Of a DNA stretch of 64,000 bases, positions 1 to 10,885 are shown piece after piece. Source of the DNA: Quercus robur (taxonomy: Eukaryota > Streptophyta > Magnoliopsida > Fagales > Fagaceae); NCBI RefSeq assembly GCF_932294415.1, contig NC_065545.1, forward strand, positions 21,422,357 to 21,486,356. Direction: 5' to 3'. Position 1 is the first letter of the stretch. Each line of letters starts with the position of its first letter. Position numbers and translations under genes: made by a program. The notes beneath the pieces are model-generated. The model was not told where the DNA came from, did not search any database, and was given only the letters and a program-made list of their open reading frames with translations.

Positions 1-690
1 TGCAACCTGTTGGTGAACACGGTGACCAGAACTTTGTCATTGGCTTCATCAATCAAAAGGGCCTCCTTGTAGGGGCATGAGGGTTTTGAACGACTCCAAA
101 TGGTCAAGCAGGTCCCGTGATCTGTCGTATGTTTCCACCTGTGGCATCCGGAACTTGGCAGGGAGGGGGAAGGAAGTCACCTGCACTATGAAAGGTAAGT
201 CCTTTCGTTGAACTAACTTGTCCAAGTTGGTGGACATCTGTCCCCTCATGGCATTCATCATTATGTCCATCTTCTCCTTTATCATTTACCTGTCTTGGGC
301 CTTACGCATCGCATTGATTTTTATTTCTAATGGGCACTTAGTGTCCTCTGGTCGGTCTCGTTTGCGGGGACATTGCTTTCTTCCTGATCTTCCTTCTCCT
401 GACGGTCCCCCGTCAGGAGATGACTACCATTTTGCTCATCGTTGTCCTATTTGTCACGCTGGTCTTCGGTACGTCGCTCGTTCCTTTGGTTCAGCTGTTG
501 CTCCAACTCCTGGTTGCGTTGGCTAAGCCGTTCAACTGCTACTACTAGGGTCTACACTTGCCTTTTCAAGGCGTTGGAGGGATTCCCTGTCTCCTGGTTG
601 ATGGTAGTCATCGATCGTGTTTGGACCATGCAACTCTTTGTCTCAGAAGTGGTGGTATGGCTAATCACTCGTTTCCCATAGACGACACCA
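1..690 (-). pseudogene. Ty3/Gypsy gag fragment with internal deletion
   Basis: Read on the minus strand this is the N-terminal half of a plant Gypsy gag. A Gln/Glu/Arg-rich region (VERLSQRNQELEQQL, near 500-550) precedes the conserved stretch with FPLPAKFRMPQVETYD and LDHLESFKTLMPLQG (about 75-180). Just after LQG the frame ends in a stop, and the next readable block (near 1-57, LLIDEANDKVLVTVFTNRL) normally lies well over 100 residues further on in this family. A deletion therefore joined two parts of gag. Further in-frame stops lie in the 5' half. The fragment follows its LTR and primer site at 673-1320 and runs out of the window on the left. No function is expected. Confidence 0.8.
673..690 (-). 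other. Primer binding site (tRNA-Lys type)
   Basis: On the minus strand the 18 bases TGGTGTCGTCTATGGGAA start five bases inside the LTR. They match the complement of the tRNA-Lys(UUU) 3' end (including CCA) at 15 of 18 positions, as can be checked against the tRNA gene at 2326-2398. This fixes the LTR boundary and the orientation of the element. Confidence 0.75.
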
Positions 691-695
691 ACTAA

Positions 696-1320
696 TGATG
701 CACAAAAATCGTCAGTGAGTTGATGGCTCCTGATTGCTCTGATAGTTATCTGAAGAATATGATAACATGAACCAAATAGAAGGCATCGGTGGGGTACTGG
801 CCAAAGATCCTCCGAAGGTTAAGTTAGTGAATGAGAAATCTCCAAGAACTCTATAGTGAAAGAGCTAGGGATTTTCTGTGTACCTGGGAAAGGAAGAGAA
901 TTGTTGCTTATATAGTGGTGGGGAAGAGCCCTAGATCCTGAGAATAGGGGGATTTTCCTTATTGGGAGAAGGTGGAATTAATGCTATCAAGATCTTGGGG
1001 ATACTCTCCGTTCTGGGAAGGTGAAAATCGTGTGGTAGGGTCTTTGTGCGTGATGCATAAAATGTTTCCATATATGAATATGAGTGTAGACCATGTAAGA
1101 CCTGTCAATATGCCTCTCCGTCAGTTAGGGGATCCTCCGTCGGTTTGGCAGGGAGGCGCACCCGTCAGCTTTGTCTTTGATCTATCCTCATGGCCGTTGG
1201 TTCCTTAGGAATCCCACGGTTTCTATAGGGCCGAAGGTTCCTTTGAAGCCGTCGGCCTTTTCCTTGATGGGCTCTGTTTGTTTGCGGGTCCCAATTTTAT
1301 TACCAAAAATACCCTTAACA
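696..1320 (-). repeat. 5' LTR of the left Gypsy element
   Basis: The segment begins TGATGCAC and ends CCTTAACA on the plus strand, so it has TG...CA ends. It sits directly outside the primer site. On the minus strand a TATA-like CCACTATATAAG (about 903-915) supplies a promoter for transcription into gag. The partner LTR is beyond the window edge, so the outer end at 1320 is inferred from the CA terminus only. Confidence 0.6.
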
Positions 1321-1330
1321 AACTTCATTA

Positions 1331-1677
1331 TAGCTAATGGCAATAACTACAACTCCAGCTAAAAACATTAACAATAATACATATTTGAAAATTTAACAGT
1401 TTGGATTGCATGTATTTTATGTTCTTAATATGCTTGTCAAATTTTGTGCTAATAAGATGTTATTTACTATTCAATCTATAAAATTATTTTTACATATAAT
1501 TTTGTACTACAAGAACTTAAAATGTAAATATTTTATTGATAACATAGCGATTAATCTTTGATTTTTGGGAAATTTTGCAAGTATGGAGGATATAAAAAGA
1601 AAATGTAATCTAATGATGGATTTGTTAAAATTCCTATCTAACAAAAAAATATTGAGTGGGGTTGTAGTAATTAGCTA
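1331..1677. mobile_element. Relic MITE (family shared with 39060-39453)
   Basis: The inverted ends TAGCTAATGGCAATAACTAC and (minus) TAGCTAATTACTACAACCCC flank about 350 bp. The middle (a block with GAAATTTTGCAAG, then TGTAATCTAA and GATGGATTTGT) is recognisably the same as the middle of the element in the FLZ intron at 39060-39453, although more diverged. No coding capacity is seen. The superfamily is undetermined. Confidence 0.5.
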
Positions 1678-2325
1678 AAAACTAACTTATTTTAATAAAG
1701 AATTTTCTAAAATATTAAGTTGTTTTTCCCATGTCCAATGATGACTTTTGCTCGCATGAATAATCATTAATTAACATGTAATTCCAAATGATTATATGAA
1801 TCAAAATATTCATTTACAACATGAATATTGCAACTAGAAAATTAAAATAAAATAATTTTTTCCCAATATACATTTACTATTTCACAACCATAATACATTC
1901 TATTTCCAATAACACATAATATATATATACACACACTATTTCCAACAATCTTGTGTGTGCACATGCTTAGTGTCATATATTTAGTCCATAACTTGTCTCA
2001 AACCCGAGGCAATTGAGAATGGTTGCGATAGATTGATGGCAAAACTAAAATTTAATCATTCTCTTATGATCTATTAAAGCATATATATATATATATATAT
2101 ATAATCATTAATAAAAAGAGTTAAACTTGCATGCCAAAATTTAAAAATGTTCTTAATTTGTCAGCTTAAATTTTAAAGGAGAAATGAAAAAAAAAAAAAA
2201 AAATCACAAAACTGAATTTTTTTTTTTCAATAGTAGCAGTGGAGTCAGGACTCAGGTCAGGAGTGTCTTATGCTGTTAAGTAAAAAGTATACCTTTTGGC
2301 ATAAAAGGCCTAATTAAAATAAACA
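1678..2325. other. AT-rich intergenic stretch
   Basis: No gene is seen. It holds a (TA)n run near 2080-2102, several A and T homopolymers near 2187-2227, and degenerate AT-rich sequence. Confidence 0.6.
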
Positions 2326-2398
2326 CGCCGTCTGTGGGAATCGAACCCACGACCACATGGTTAAAAGCCATGCGCTCTACCGGCTGAGCTAAGACGGC
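2326..2398 (-). tRNA. tRNA-Lys(UUU)
   Basis: The minus strand folds into a full cloverleaf. The acceptor stem pairs GCCGTCT with AGACGGC, the D arm contains AGCTCAGCCGGTAGAGC, the anticodon arm pairs CATGG with CCATG around loop CTTTTAA (anticodon TTT), and the T arm contains GGTTCGATTCC. The discriminator base is G (position 2326) and CCA is not encoded, as usual in nuclear genes. The box A and box B promoters are intact. A CAA motif lies just upstream, as is common before plant tRNA genes, and a T-rich stretch with TTTT follows for Pol III termination. There is no intron. The gene looks functional. Confidence 0.93.
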
Positions 2399-2802
2399 TT
2401 GCTGTTTGTCTTTTCTGCCACCTTTTTTAATCAATCTAAATTTCAGAACAGTCACCGACCTCCCCTAGTTTCCTTTGTCCGTACCATCACGGGAACACTC
2501 TAATAACGTGTCGTTTTGAGTGCAAAACCCAGCTTCGATTTACCACAGGGCTACAAACAATACAATAGTACAATTTTTAATACATAATAATTTATAATTA
2601 ATAAATGATAATCAATTTGCTTTAAATCGAACTAAAACAAAAAATAATTGGAAACAATTACATATGATGATATTGAGGCCACATCAATTATCATTTAGTT
2701 CCTTAACTTTATGTGTCATGGCAATCATGGATAGATAGAAAGTAGAAACCTTAGATTTTATTTATTTATTTTTGGTGTAGCATGGCTAGTACTTTGCTTC
2801 TA

Positions 2803-2803
<1 letters not shown>
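2399..2803. other. Intergenic, nothing recognised
   Basis: AT-rich sequence between the tRNA and the poly(A) run. It includes the phrase TTTAGTTCCTTAACTTTA near 2694, which resembles the site around the Tat insertion (2851-2860 plus 14214-14228), so an older AT-rich repeat may underlie both places. Confidence 0.4.

Positions 2804-2846
<43 letters not shown>
2804..2846 (+). repeat. Poly(A) run of 43 bases
   Basis: An uninterrupted A tract ends ten bases before the target-site duplication of the Tat element. It may be the tail of a retroposed sequence, but no SINE or LINE body could be recognised upstream, so it is listed only as a simple repeat. Confidence 0.8.
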
Positions 2847-2849
<3 letters not shown>

Positions 2850-2860
2850 AATTTAGTTCC

Positions 2861-3441
2861 TATGCGTGCCGGAAATGAGGCTATTGGGCTTGACCTCACT
2901 TAGGCTCATAACTTACTTATAAGGTGGGCTTAGGATTTCCTACTTTGGGTTGTTCTCGGCATAGAGACTCAATGTATTTTCTCCTCTCTCTTTTTGAATC
3001 ACTGTTTCTCTCTACTCTCTATTTTTTGTGAACCTCTCAACAACCACTTTTTTCTTTCCATCTTCTTATATTTATAGCTCTGGATTAATGGGGAGACCAT
3101 GATTACAACCACAATTAGTGCAATTGGGGGTCCAATATCATCAGTTGTAAGTGGGTGGTTAGGTGGGGGTGGAATGTGGCGAATGTGGCCTTGGAACTTG
3201 GTTCCAACTCAAGTAGGAATGCTCGATAGTGATGTTTCCTGGGAACTGCCGAGCATGCTATGGTGTGTTCGGATTTTAGTCTTTCTTTATTATTCGGGAA
3301 CGTTATGCCGAGCAATGGTCAGGTGATGAAACTTGGGCTTGTAGTTTGTGAGGGTAGAGTAGAAAGAGATTGGAGATGTGGGCCATGCTGCTAGGCCTGA
3401 ACCTAAGGCCCAATTGGATCCGGGTATCTCGGTGCTGTACA
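2861..3441 (-). repeat. 3' LTR of the Tat element
   Basis: It aligns along its whole length with 13622-14213. The outer end reads TATGCGTG where the partner reads TGTGCGCG, so the terminal TG has become TA. It ends in TGTACA. A minus-strand TATA box (CTATAAATATAAG, about 3065-3078) is shared with the other LTR. Confidence 0.9.
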
Positions 3442-3454
3442 TTAGCCTCCCCTT
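3442..3454 (-). other. Polypurine tract of the Tat element
   Basis: On the minus strand AAGGGGAGGCTAA abuts the 3' LTR. This is the expected plus-strand primer for reverse transcription and confirms the orientation. Confidence 0.75.
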
Positions 3455-3927
3455 GATTCATGCCTGGATACCGGGAAGAATCAAGGAACCAGAAAGGCAT
3501 TCTCGTTTGAGGAGATTAATAGGTAAAGACTTGGGCGGTTACGGCAACCCATTAATGCTCTCTCAAAAGACGTGTTGTTCTGGGGTGCTAGGTTCAGTTG
3601 TCATTATTACTTAACGGTTCATGAACCGAGGCGACGCGCGTGTCAGTTGTCATTGGCATTCGTAGAGTTTTTCGTTAATCGTGCCTCTTTATTGCTAATT
3701 AAACGTCTCTCTGTCCTCTTTGGCCTCTATAAATAGTTCATCTCAAAACGTTCTTTCACTTTTTCACTCCCCATTTCCTGAGTTTACTCTCTGCCGAGCA
3801 TTCATCTGTGCGCTTACTCACAATTCCAGACACCCTTTCTTCCCTAGAGCCCAAAGTAAGTTTTCTACCCCCTCCTCTTACTTCAGCTTGTTTCTTCAAG
3901 TTTCTTCCTTCAGTATTTAGACTTTAA
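3455..3927 (+). promoter_or_regulatory. Promoter and 5' leader of the antisense gene
   Basis: A good plant TATA box, CTATAAATAG (TATAAATA at 3728-3735), lies on the plus strand, opposite to the element. It is about 195 bp before the ATG at 3929, which leaves room for a leader starting near 3760. The leader is pyrimidine-rich, as in many plant 5' UTRs. Confidence 0.6.
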
Positions 3928-3928
3928 A

Positions 3929-6155
3929 ATGGGTTTTGCCTTTCTTCTGGATACTGTGGCATCTTTAGCCACATTTAGGCAAAAGTTTGATATCCCCGAT
4001 GATGTGGAAGTGGCATACTGCCATGAGAGCTAAATTGCTCTCCACAGAGGGCACGGTATTGCTTTCTTCCCATTAATGGCGATTCTAGAGGGCGGGGTTA
4101 GGTTTCCTGTGGACCTTCTCTTAGTCAACACATTTAGGTATTATGGGTTATGCCCAGACCAACTCTCCCCCAATTTTTACCAGGTAGTTAGTTGTGTCAG
4201 CAGGTTGAACCATACATTTGATTTACAATTGGATCACCATGATATAAACCACATGTACAGTCTTTGTAGGAATAAGAACACCAATTATTACTTAAAAGTT
4301 AGATATACACGAGTACGGCTAATATCATGCCTACCTGATTCAAATAGGAATTCAGCCGGGAAGTTCGTCCGGGTGCGCGGCAATTGGTTTGCAAGAGAAA
4401 TTCCCCCCCTCTCTCACGACGCGAAGTGGGTTCGTACCGATCTCTAACTTAATTGTTTTTCTACTTGTGGTAGTTTTATCTATTTGGACACTAACATTGT
4501 ATCTCATTTTCTTGTATGAATGTATATATATATATATATATATTCCTTTTGCAGAGGGTAAAGTGTTTGTCCCGGATATCAGGACAGTTCACATCAGGGA
4601 CCTGAATTTGGTTGACAGCCCCCTTTTGTCATATATTGACGTTCGGCACGCGAATTTTCTTCCACCGAAATTTACAGTTGAAGAAGCTCGGGAACTGGGT
4701 AGGCAATACACTTGCTCGGACGAACTTGCACCGTTGCGGGACGAGTCGGCGGAGCGTGTGTCCCAGCGTCTCCGAGAGCTTGCCCACGAACATGTCCAAG
4801 AAGAAGCTCTTGTCCATGAAGAAGCTGCACAGCCCAAGGAACCTGCTGAACCTGAGGCTCCCGTAGAGGAAGCCGAGCAATTTGTTGTTGACATAACCGA
4901 CCTTTCAAATACCGAACCCTGCCTTAGTGAAGATATGGTGACCCGGAGGGCTATGGCCATAGACCGTTTCGTGCCCAGCGCGAGACAAGCCGTGCAGCAG
5001 CCCCTTAGAGCCAAGTTCAAGCGCCTCCTCTGCCACCTCCTCCTTAAACCGGACGAGTTCGGAAGAGGCAAAGAGTTGCCGAGCAAATGTCTACTAGCCT
5101 GGGAGATACAGCAACCCAGACTTCTCCCCAACCGACCGGTGGCATTGTTATTCAAGAGCCGCAAACCCAGGTCAGGTCGAGTGTAGCATCCTCCTCCTAA
5201 GCCGCGCAGGTGTGGAAGCCCAAGTTTTTGTTGGATGGCAAGCCACTTCCCGCTAGCACTTGTGTGCGGGTTTGGGAGAAAGGTGAAGGGGGCCGCATTG
5301 CTCAAACTCTGGCGCAGGGCCTCCTTCTACCTGAGGACGTGCACGCCTTCGAAGAAGGGTTTGAGGAGTTTATGGGGCGAAGGCTACAGTGGCGTACTAT
5401 CGCGGTAACCCTTCACCTACTAATTCTTTACTATCCTTTACACATTCATTATCTTTCATTTACCTTTCAATTTATTGCCGTACTAATTCTTGTTGCTTTG
5501 TTAGGCTGCTCAACTAGCCCACATCTTAGATGGTCACGCAAAAGAACTTGTCGAGGATGCTGACTGGGAGAGGGCTGCAAGGAAGATAGCTGTTGAAACA
5601 GATAAGGAGAAAATAAAGGCGGCTGATACTGCCGAGAAAAAAGTTGCTGCCGTGGAGAAGGCCAGGGCAATGGCGGAGAAAAGGTCCGCAGAACTCTTGG
5701 CCAAGCAGAACGAGACGGACCTTAAGTTAATCGAGGCAATAAGTTTGAACACTGCTTAAGCTGAGGAACTTGCCGACCTGAAAGCGGCTTTGGAGGCTTG
5801 CGAGGAAAAATGGTCTAATGAAGGGTTCGTAGATGCCAAGAATTCTGCGGAGCCATTTGTGAATTAGATTCAAAGGTTAGGTTTTGAGGCCGGATGGTTT
5901 GCCGCTTTGTAGATTTTGGGGGACCCTGAGGATTCCCCTTTGAAAGATCCCGGTCAAATACCCTTCTCGAGCTCAACCCTTGCTGCGCAGAATCCCCCGG
6001 TGCCTATTGACGAGGAGGAAACAACAATCATGAGGGAACTGGTGGAACAGATTGATACTCATGTAGAGTTAGATGAAACAGAAGCCACCAGCATCCCCCG
6101 TGCTTATGATCAGCCAGGTGTGGATCTGCTTTCTCCCGTGGCCAGCCAGCAGTAG
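3929..6155 (+). pseudogene. Antisense additional gene of the Tat element (three exons, broken)
   Basis: This gene runs against the retrotransposon. Exon 1 (3929 to about 4430) encodes a domain of the 'putative gypsy-type transposon / plant mobile domain' kind (KFDIPDDVEVAYC; ILEGGVRFPVDLLLV; YYGLCPDQLSPNFYQ). The intron 1 acceptor is at 4551-4554 (TTGCAG). Exon 2 (4555-5404) carries VRHANFLPPKF, an acidic linker and WKPKFLLDGKPL. Intron 2 has a clear GT donor at 5405 and a TTAG acceptor at 5501-5504. Exon 3 (5505-6155) is a Lys/Ala/Glu-rich coiled coil of about 100 residues with an acidic tail. Lesions are TAA at 4031-4033, a frameshift between about 5030 and 5090, a stop near 5196, and three stops in exon 3 (5757, about 5866, about 5911). 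The host role is unknown; antisense ORFs at this place are known in Tat elements. Confidence 0.75.
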
Positions 6156-6629
6156 AACGACGCAGCCGACCAGACCAGACCCTCCATACCATCAACCTAA
6201 TTGCCGATTCGACTCTTTATTGCTTTTATTTCTTTTTATTGTCTTCTAATATTATCTCCTTTCTAGTAAATTTGCCTATGTCACTGGGCTATGGTGATTG
6301 AACAATCTCTTTATTTCCCGGGGATAACCCGTATGCAGTTGCCGGGTATGGCGACGAAACATTGATTTTATTTCTCTGTTAACTTTATTTGGCTGATGAT
6401 TTATTCGCCATATGTTTGCTTTGATCATGTTCGTGAATGCTTGGCTATTGCTTTGTTTTGTGTTGTTACCTTCCCCCCCTTTTTTTTTTGTTACCACTTA
6501 TCTTCTTGCATGTATGGCCTGGGATGATTTGTACGGTAGGATAAATCAAGCCCCCAAATATTGGGTGTTTTACAAAACCTATATTTGCCTTCTTGAGAAG
6601 ATGAACAGCAAGCTTCCACATATTCTGGC
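6156..6629. other. Spacer after the antisense gene
   Basis: Non-coding sequence rich in T runs between the stop of the antisense gene and the tandem array. It probably serves as the 3' UTR of the antisense gene. A CCCGGGG-containing stretch near 6310-6345 hints at a degenerate repeat unit. Confidence 0.45.
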
Positions 6630-7345
6630 ATAAGGTTTCTACCTGCTCGGTGGTATTGATCGAACCGAGAATAAGGTTTCTGTCCTTAAGATTTTTTTTA
6701 GCATAAGGTTTCCACCTGCTCGATGATATTGATCAAACTGAGAATGAGGTTTCTGTCCTTAGGATTTTTTTTTTTAGCATTAGGTTTCTACCTGCTCGGT
6801 GATATTAATCGAACCGAGAATGAGGTTTCTGTCTATAGGATTTTTTTTGGCATAAGGTTTCCACCTGCTCGGTGATATTGATCGAACCAAGAATGAGGTT
6901 TCTATCCTTAGGATTTTTTAGCATAAGGTTTCCACCTGCTCGATGATATTAATCAAACTGAGCATGAGGTTTCTGTCCTTAGGATTTTTTTTAGCATAAG
7001 GTTTCCACCTGCTCAGTGATATTGATCGAACCAAGAATAAGGTTTCTGTCCTTAAGATTTTTTTTAGCATAAGGTTTCCACCTGCTTAGTGATATTGATC
7101 GAACTGAGAATGAGGTTTCTGTTCTTAGGATTTTTTTAGCATAAGGTTTCCACCTACTCGGTGATATTGATCGAACTGAAAATGAGGTTTTTGTCCTTAT
7201 GATTTTTTTTAGCATAAGGTTTCCACCTGCTCGGTGATATTGATCGAACTGAGAATGAGGTTTCTGTTCTTAGGATTTTTTTTTAGCATAAGGTTTCTAC
7301 CTGCTTGGTGATATTGATTGTACCGAGAATGAGGTTTCTGTCCTT
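6630..7345. repeat. Tandem array, about 10 copies of a 73-bp unit
   Basis: The phrase ATAAGGTTTCCACCTGCTC recurs at 6630, 6703, 6779, 6852, 6923, 6996, 7069, 7141, 7214 and 7288, with spacings of 71 to 76 bp. Each unit also carries TGATATTGATCGAAC, GAATGAGGTTTCTGTCCTTA and a T tract whose length accounts for most of the length variation. The array lies between integrase and the antisense gene. Internal tandem repeats of this sort are known in Tat elements and can seed satellite DNA. Confidence 0.92.
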
Positions 7346-7491
7346 GACGTGATTCATTAATACTAAATATGCAATAAATTAATACTAAATGTGCAATAAT
7401 GAAATTGAATATAATTGCAACAAGGAACCTCATCATCATATTGACTAAAGCGGTGTACAGGGTCCAGACTTACATTTCCGCGCACGAATGG

Positions 7492-10400
7492 TCAGTGGTA
7501 AAACTTCTTAAGGTTGTGGACATTCCATGGCCGGGGAAGTGTCCTCTCATCAAGGTCTTCTAAATAGTACGCTCCCGCACCTGCAATGGCAGTAACTTTG
7601 TACGATCCCTCCCAAGTTTGAGCTAACTTCCCAACACTTGCATCCCGCATGTTCCCCACAACTTTTCTCAGCACCAAGTCTTCGGCACTGAATTCCTTAG
7701 CTTTTACATCTTGGTTGTATCGTTGGGAAAGTCTCTGTAGGTATTCCGCTAGCCGTATTGTTGCTGCTAGGGATAGCAATGGGGCGGGGCAGGGCCGAAG
7801 GATGGAATCTTCGTCCTCGCCTCACATGGTTTTGTCTTGCCCCATCCCCGCCCCACCCCGCATGACGGGGAAAACTTTCTCACCCCATCCCCACCCGTTG
7901 GGGCCCCACGAAGCCCCGCCCCATATCGTAAAACTCTACTTTTTGTTAATTTTCCCTACAATTAGTACAACTTTTTCAATGAAACCTATTTCATTAATAA
8001 AAAAATACTTGAAATTAAAATTAAATTTATCCCATCAAATCAAATCAATTTTTAGAAAAAAATTGAATAATATATCCAAGCATTTAACAAGACAATCAAA
8101 AAAAAAAAAAAAAAAAACCTCATAGTATAACACATAACAAAATAAAGGCAGAGAACCACATTTGGTAGAATAAAATAAGCTAATATTGATATGTTATTTA
8201 AATAGTAGGGTTTTAGGATATGAAAATTTTACAATTATAACCCTTAGCAACTTGAATGGGGCAGGATGGGTTTAAAAAGTCTAAACCCATCCCCGCCTCG
8301 CCCCATGGTACGGGGCTAAAATCTTGCCCCATCCCCGCCCCATCATCTTTGTGGGGCAGGGAAACCCGCAAGGGGCGAAGCGAGGGAGGGGCGGGGAAAA
8401 ATTGCCATCCCAAGTTGTTGCTTCTCGGCACTCTTCCAACCAATCCAAGTGTTTCAGCATTAAAACCATCGTTCTGGACGGAGTCAAATCCTGAAACTCG
8501 TGCACTGCACAAGTTCACCTCGGCCGATATCACGACTTCTTCCCCATACGTTAAGGAGAACAGAGTCTCCCCTGTGGACCTTCTAGGGGTTGTATGGTAA
8601 GCCCACAAAATGTTAGGTAGTTCCTCGGCCCACCTTCCCTTCGCCTCGTCCAACCTTCTCTTCAACCCGTTCAAAATTGTCTTGTTAGTTGCCTCAGCTT
8701 GGTCGTTGCTTTGGGGATACGCTAGAGTAGAATACCTGCTCTTGATGCCAAGATCATTGCAAAAGGTTCGGAAAGCTTTGCTGTCAAACTGTAGCCCGTT
8801 GTCTAATATCAGTGAGTCCGACACCCCGAATCTCGTGACTATGTTCTCCCACATAAACTTCTTAATGTCTACATCCCGGATATTTGCCAAGGCCTCGGCT
8901 TCCGCCCATTTCGTGAAATAATCAACCGCCACCAACACGAACCGGCGGTTACTTGTTGCTTGGGGGAATGGGCCGAGAATATCTAGCCCCCATTGTGCAA
9001 ACGACCATGGACTATTGACGGGATTTAAATGACTTGCTGGTTGGTGAATCAAGGGGGCGTGTTTTTGGCATTGTTCACATTTCCGAACATATTCTGCTGC
9101 ATCTTTCTGCATCTGCGGCCACCAAAATCCTTGAGTCATCATTCTGTATGCTAACGATCGCCCCCCTACATGACTACCACACACTCTGTCATGCAACTCG
9201 GACAGAAGCTCATTTACTTTCTTAGGGTGTAAGTATGAAAGGTACGGTTCTCCAAAAAACCTTTGGTATAACTTGCGATCTGCTGATAGCCAATACCGAG
9301 AAGCCACTTGATGAATCTTTTTGGCCTCTTTTTCGTCATCCAGAACTCGATCCTCGGCCAAGAAGTCAATAATCGGGTCCATCCAGCACGGCTTGGTTGT
9401 TGAAATTCTGGCGACGCCGACCCCAGCCATCATGCAGTTATCTGTCATACCAATACTTGGCTCCCTTATAAGCTCTACTTTGATAAGCCGACGAACCTCC
9501 TCGGTCATTGACAAGGCTAACGTGGCTAGTGAGTCAGCGTGTCTGTTTTGTGCCCGGCCGACTTGGGCCACCTTCACTATTCCGAACTTGTTAATGATTT
9601 GCTTTGCTGCACTCAAATAGGCTTTCATCTGAGAATCCCGAGCTTTAAAGCTTCCCTGGATCTGATACACAACCAGTCGAGAATCAGAATAAATCTCCAC
9701 ATCCTGTGCGCCTAGGCATAAAACGATCGTCAATCTGGCAAGAAAGGCCTCATATGCAGCCTCGTTATTAGAGGCTTTAAACCCCAATCTGAAGGAATGC
9801 TCCAATTGTATCCCTTCTGGAGTAATTACGACAATTCCAGCTCCGGCCCCCATAGCACTCGAAGCGCCGTCCACAAACACTTTCCATGGGCAATTCTCTA
9901 CAATACAGATCATCTTCCTGTCGTTCTTAGGGGAGAACTCCGCAACGAAATCAGCAAGGACCTTCCCCTTTATTGAGCTTTGCAGCCTATATCGTATATC
10001 GAAGGAACCTAACCGAGTCCCCCACTTAGCTATTTGACCCGTGAAGTCTGACTTTTTTAACAATGACTGTAAATGATACTCGGTTAAGATGAATACAGTA
10101 TGAGCCTGAAAATAATGCGGCAGCTTCCTCATGGCGTGCACCAGGGCCAACACTAACTTCTCCAAAGGTAGGTATCTTGTCTCGGTGTCAACCAAGGTTT
10201 TACTTATGTAATACACTGGTTGTTGTATTCCTCGGTCTCTCAGTAGCACGGTACTTACGACATGATCGGACACCGAGAGGTACATGAATAAATCTTCCCC
10301 GGAATCTGGGGCCGTTAACATAGGCGCTCGCGTCAGATACTTCTTCAAATCTCGAAAGGCTTTGTCACACTCTTCATCCCACTGAAATCCCTTCCACTTC

Positions 10401-10883
10401 CTCAGAAGTTGATAGAACGGTCTACAGCGATCAGCAAATTTAGAAATGAATCGGTTAAGTGTGGCTAACATCCCGGTTAATACTTGCACTTCTTTTGGAT
10501 TGCTTGGCGGCCTGAGGTGATTTACGGCTTCGATTTGATCGGGGTTGGCCTCTATTCCTCGATTAGTGATTAGATACCCTAAGAACTTACCAGCTCCCAC
10601 ATCGAAAGTGCACTTCTCGGCATTTAGGCGCAACTTATGTTGCCGGAGCACCTCAAACACTCCCCGAAGATCTTTTACATGCTGTGCTTCCTATTTACTC
10701 TTCACTACCACATTGTCAATGTATACTTCTATCGTGCACTCAATTTTATCTCGGAACATCCTTGTCATCATCCGTTGGTACGTGGCTCCGGCATTCTTCA
10801 ATCCAAATGGCATCATGTTATAGTGATAGTTTGCATCCGGGGAGATGAATGCTGTCTTTTCTCGGTCCTCAGGTGCCAGGGCA
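7492..10883 (-). pseudogene. Tat pol, 3' part: end of RT, RNase H, second RNase H, integrase
   Basis: A long open frame (8213-10660) holds the end of RT (FLGYLITNRGIEANPDQIEA), the native RNase H, then a second RNase H (VFVDGASS, NNEAAYEAFL, IYSDSRLVVYQ, HADSLATLA). Integrase follows, with its zinc-binding head (H..H, CEQCQKH) and a DDE core (WGLDILGPFP, LILDNGLQFDS, QSNDQAEATNK) in which the three acidic residues are present. The frame is split by the hAT-type insertion at 7768-8413; the C-terminal part (RLAEYLQRLSQRYNQDV to NVHNLKKFYH) continues at 7492-7767. Upstream an in-frame TAG at 10692-10694 follows the RT active site, where TAC ATT GAC AAT (10713-10724) gives YIDN instead of YxDD. 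The copy cannot make active RT. Confidence 0.88.
7768..8413. mobile_element. Non-autonomous hAT-type element inside the Tat integrase
   Basis: The ends are TAGGGATAGCAATGGGG and (minus) TTGGGATGGCAAT, imperfect inverted repeats followed by G/C-rich blocks (GGGGCGGGG, CCCCGCCCC). The 8-bp flanks GTTGCTGC (7760-7767) and GTTGTTGC (8414-8421) form a target-site duplication with one mismatch. Removing the insert and one flank makes the integrase reading frame continuous. The core is AT-rich with no transposase. Its terminal sequence is of the same general kind as the element at 36915-37665. Confidence 0.87.
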
Positions 10884-10885
10884 AT

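Noticed and set aside
218-681. Plus-strand ORFs at the left end
   Set aside because: They are antisense to the gag fragment and primer site; the gag motifs are on the minus strand.
4589-5305. Minus-strand open frame of 238 codons within the antisense gene
   Set aside because: It runs over the acidic linker and exon 2 of the plus-strand gene. Its Ser/Cys/Arg-rich product is the expected mirror of a Glu/Ala-rich sequence.
8256-9620. Plus-strand open frames across the Tat integrase and RNase H
   Set aside because: They are shadows of the long minus-strand pol frame, with no domain of their own.
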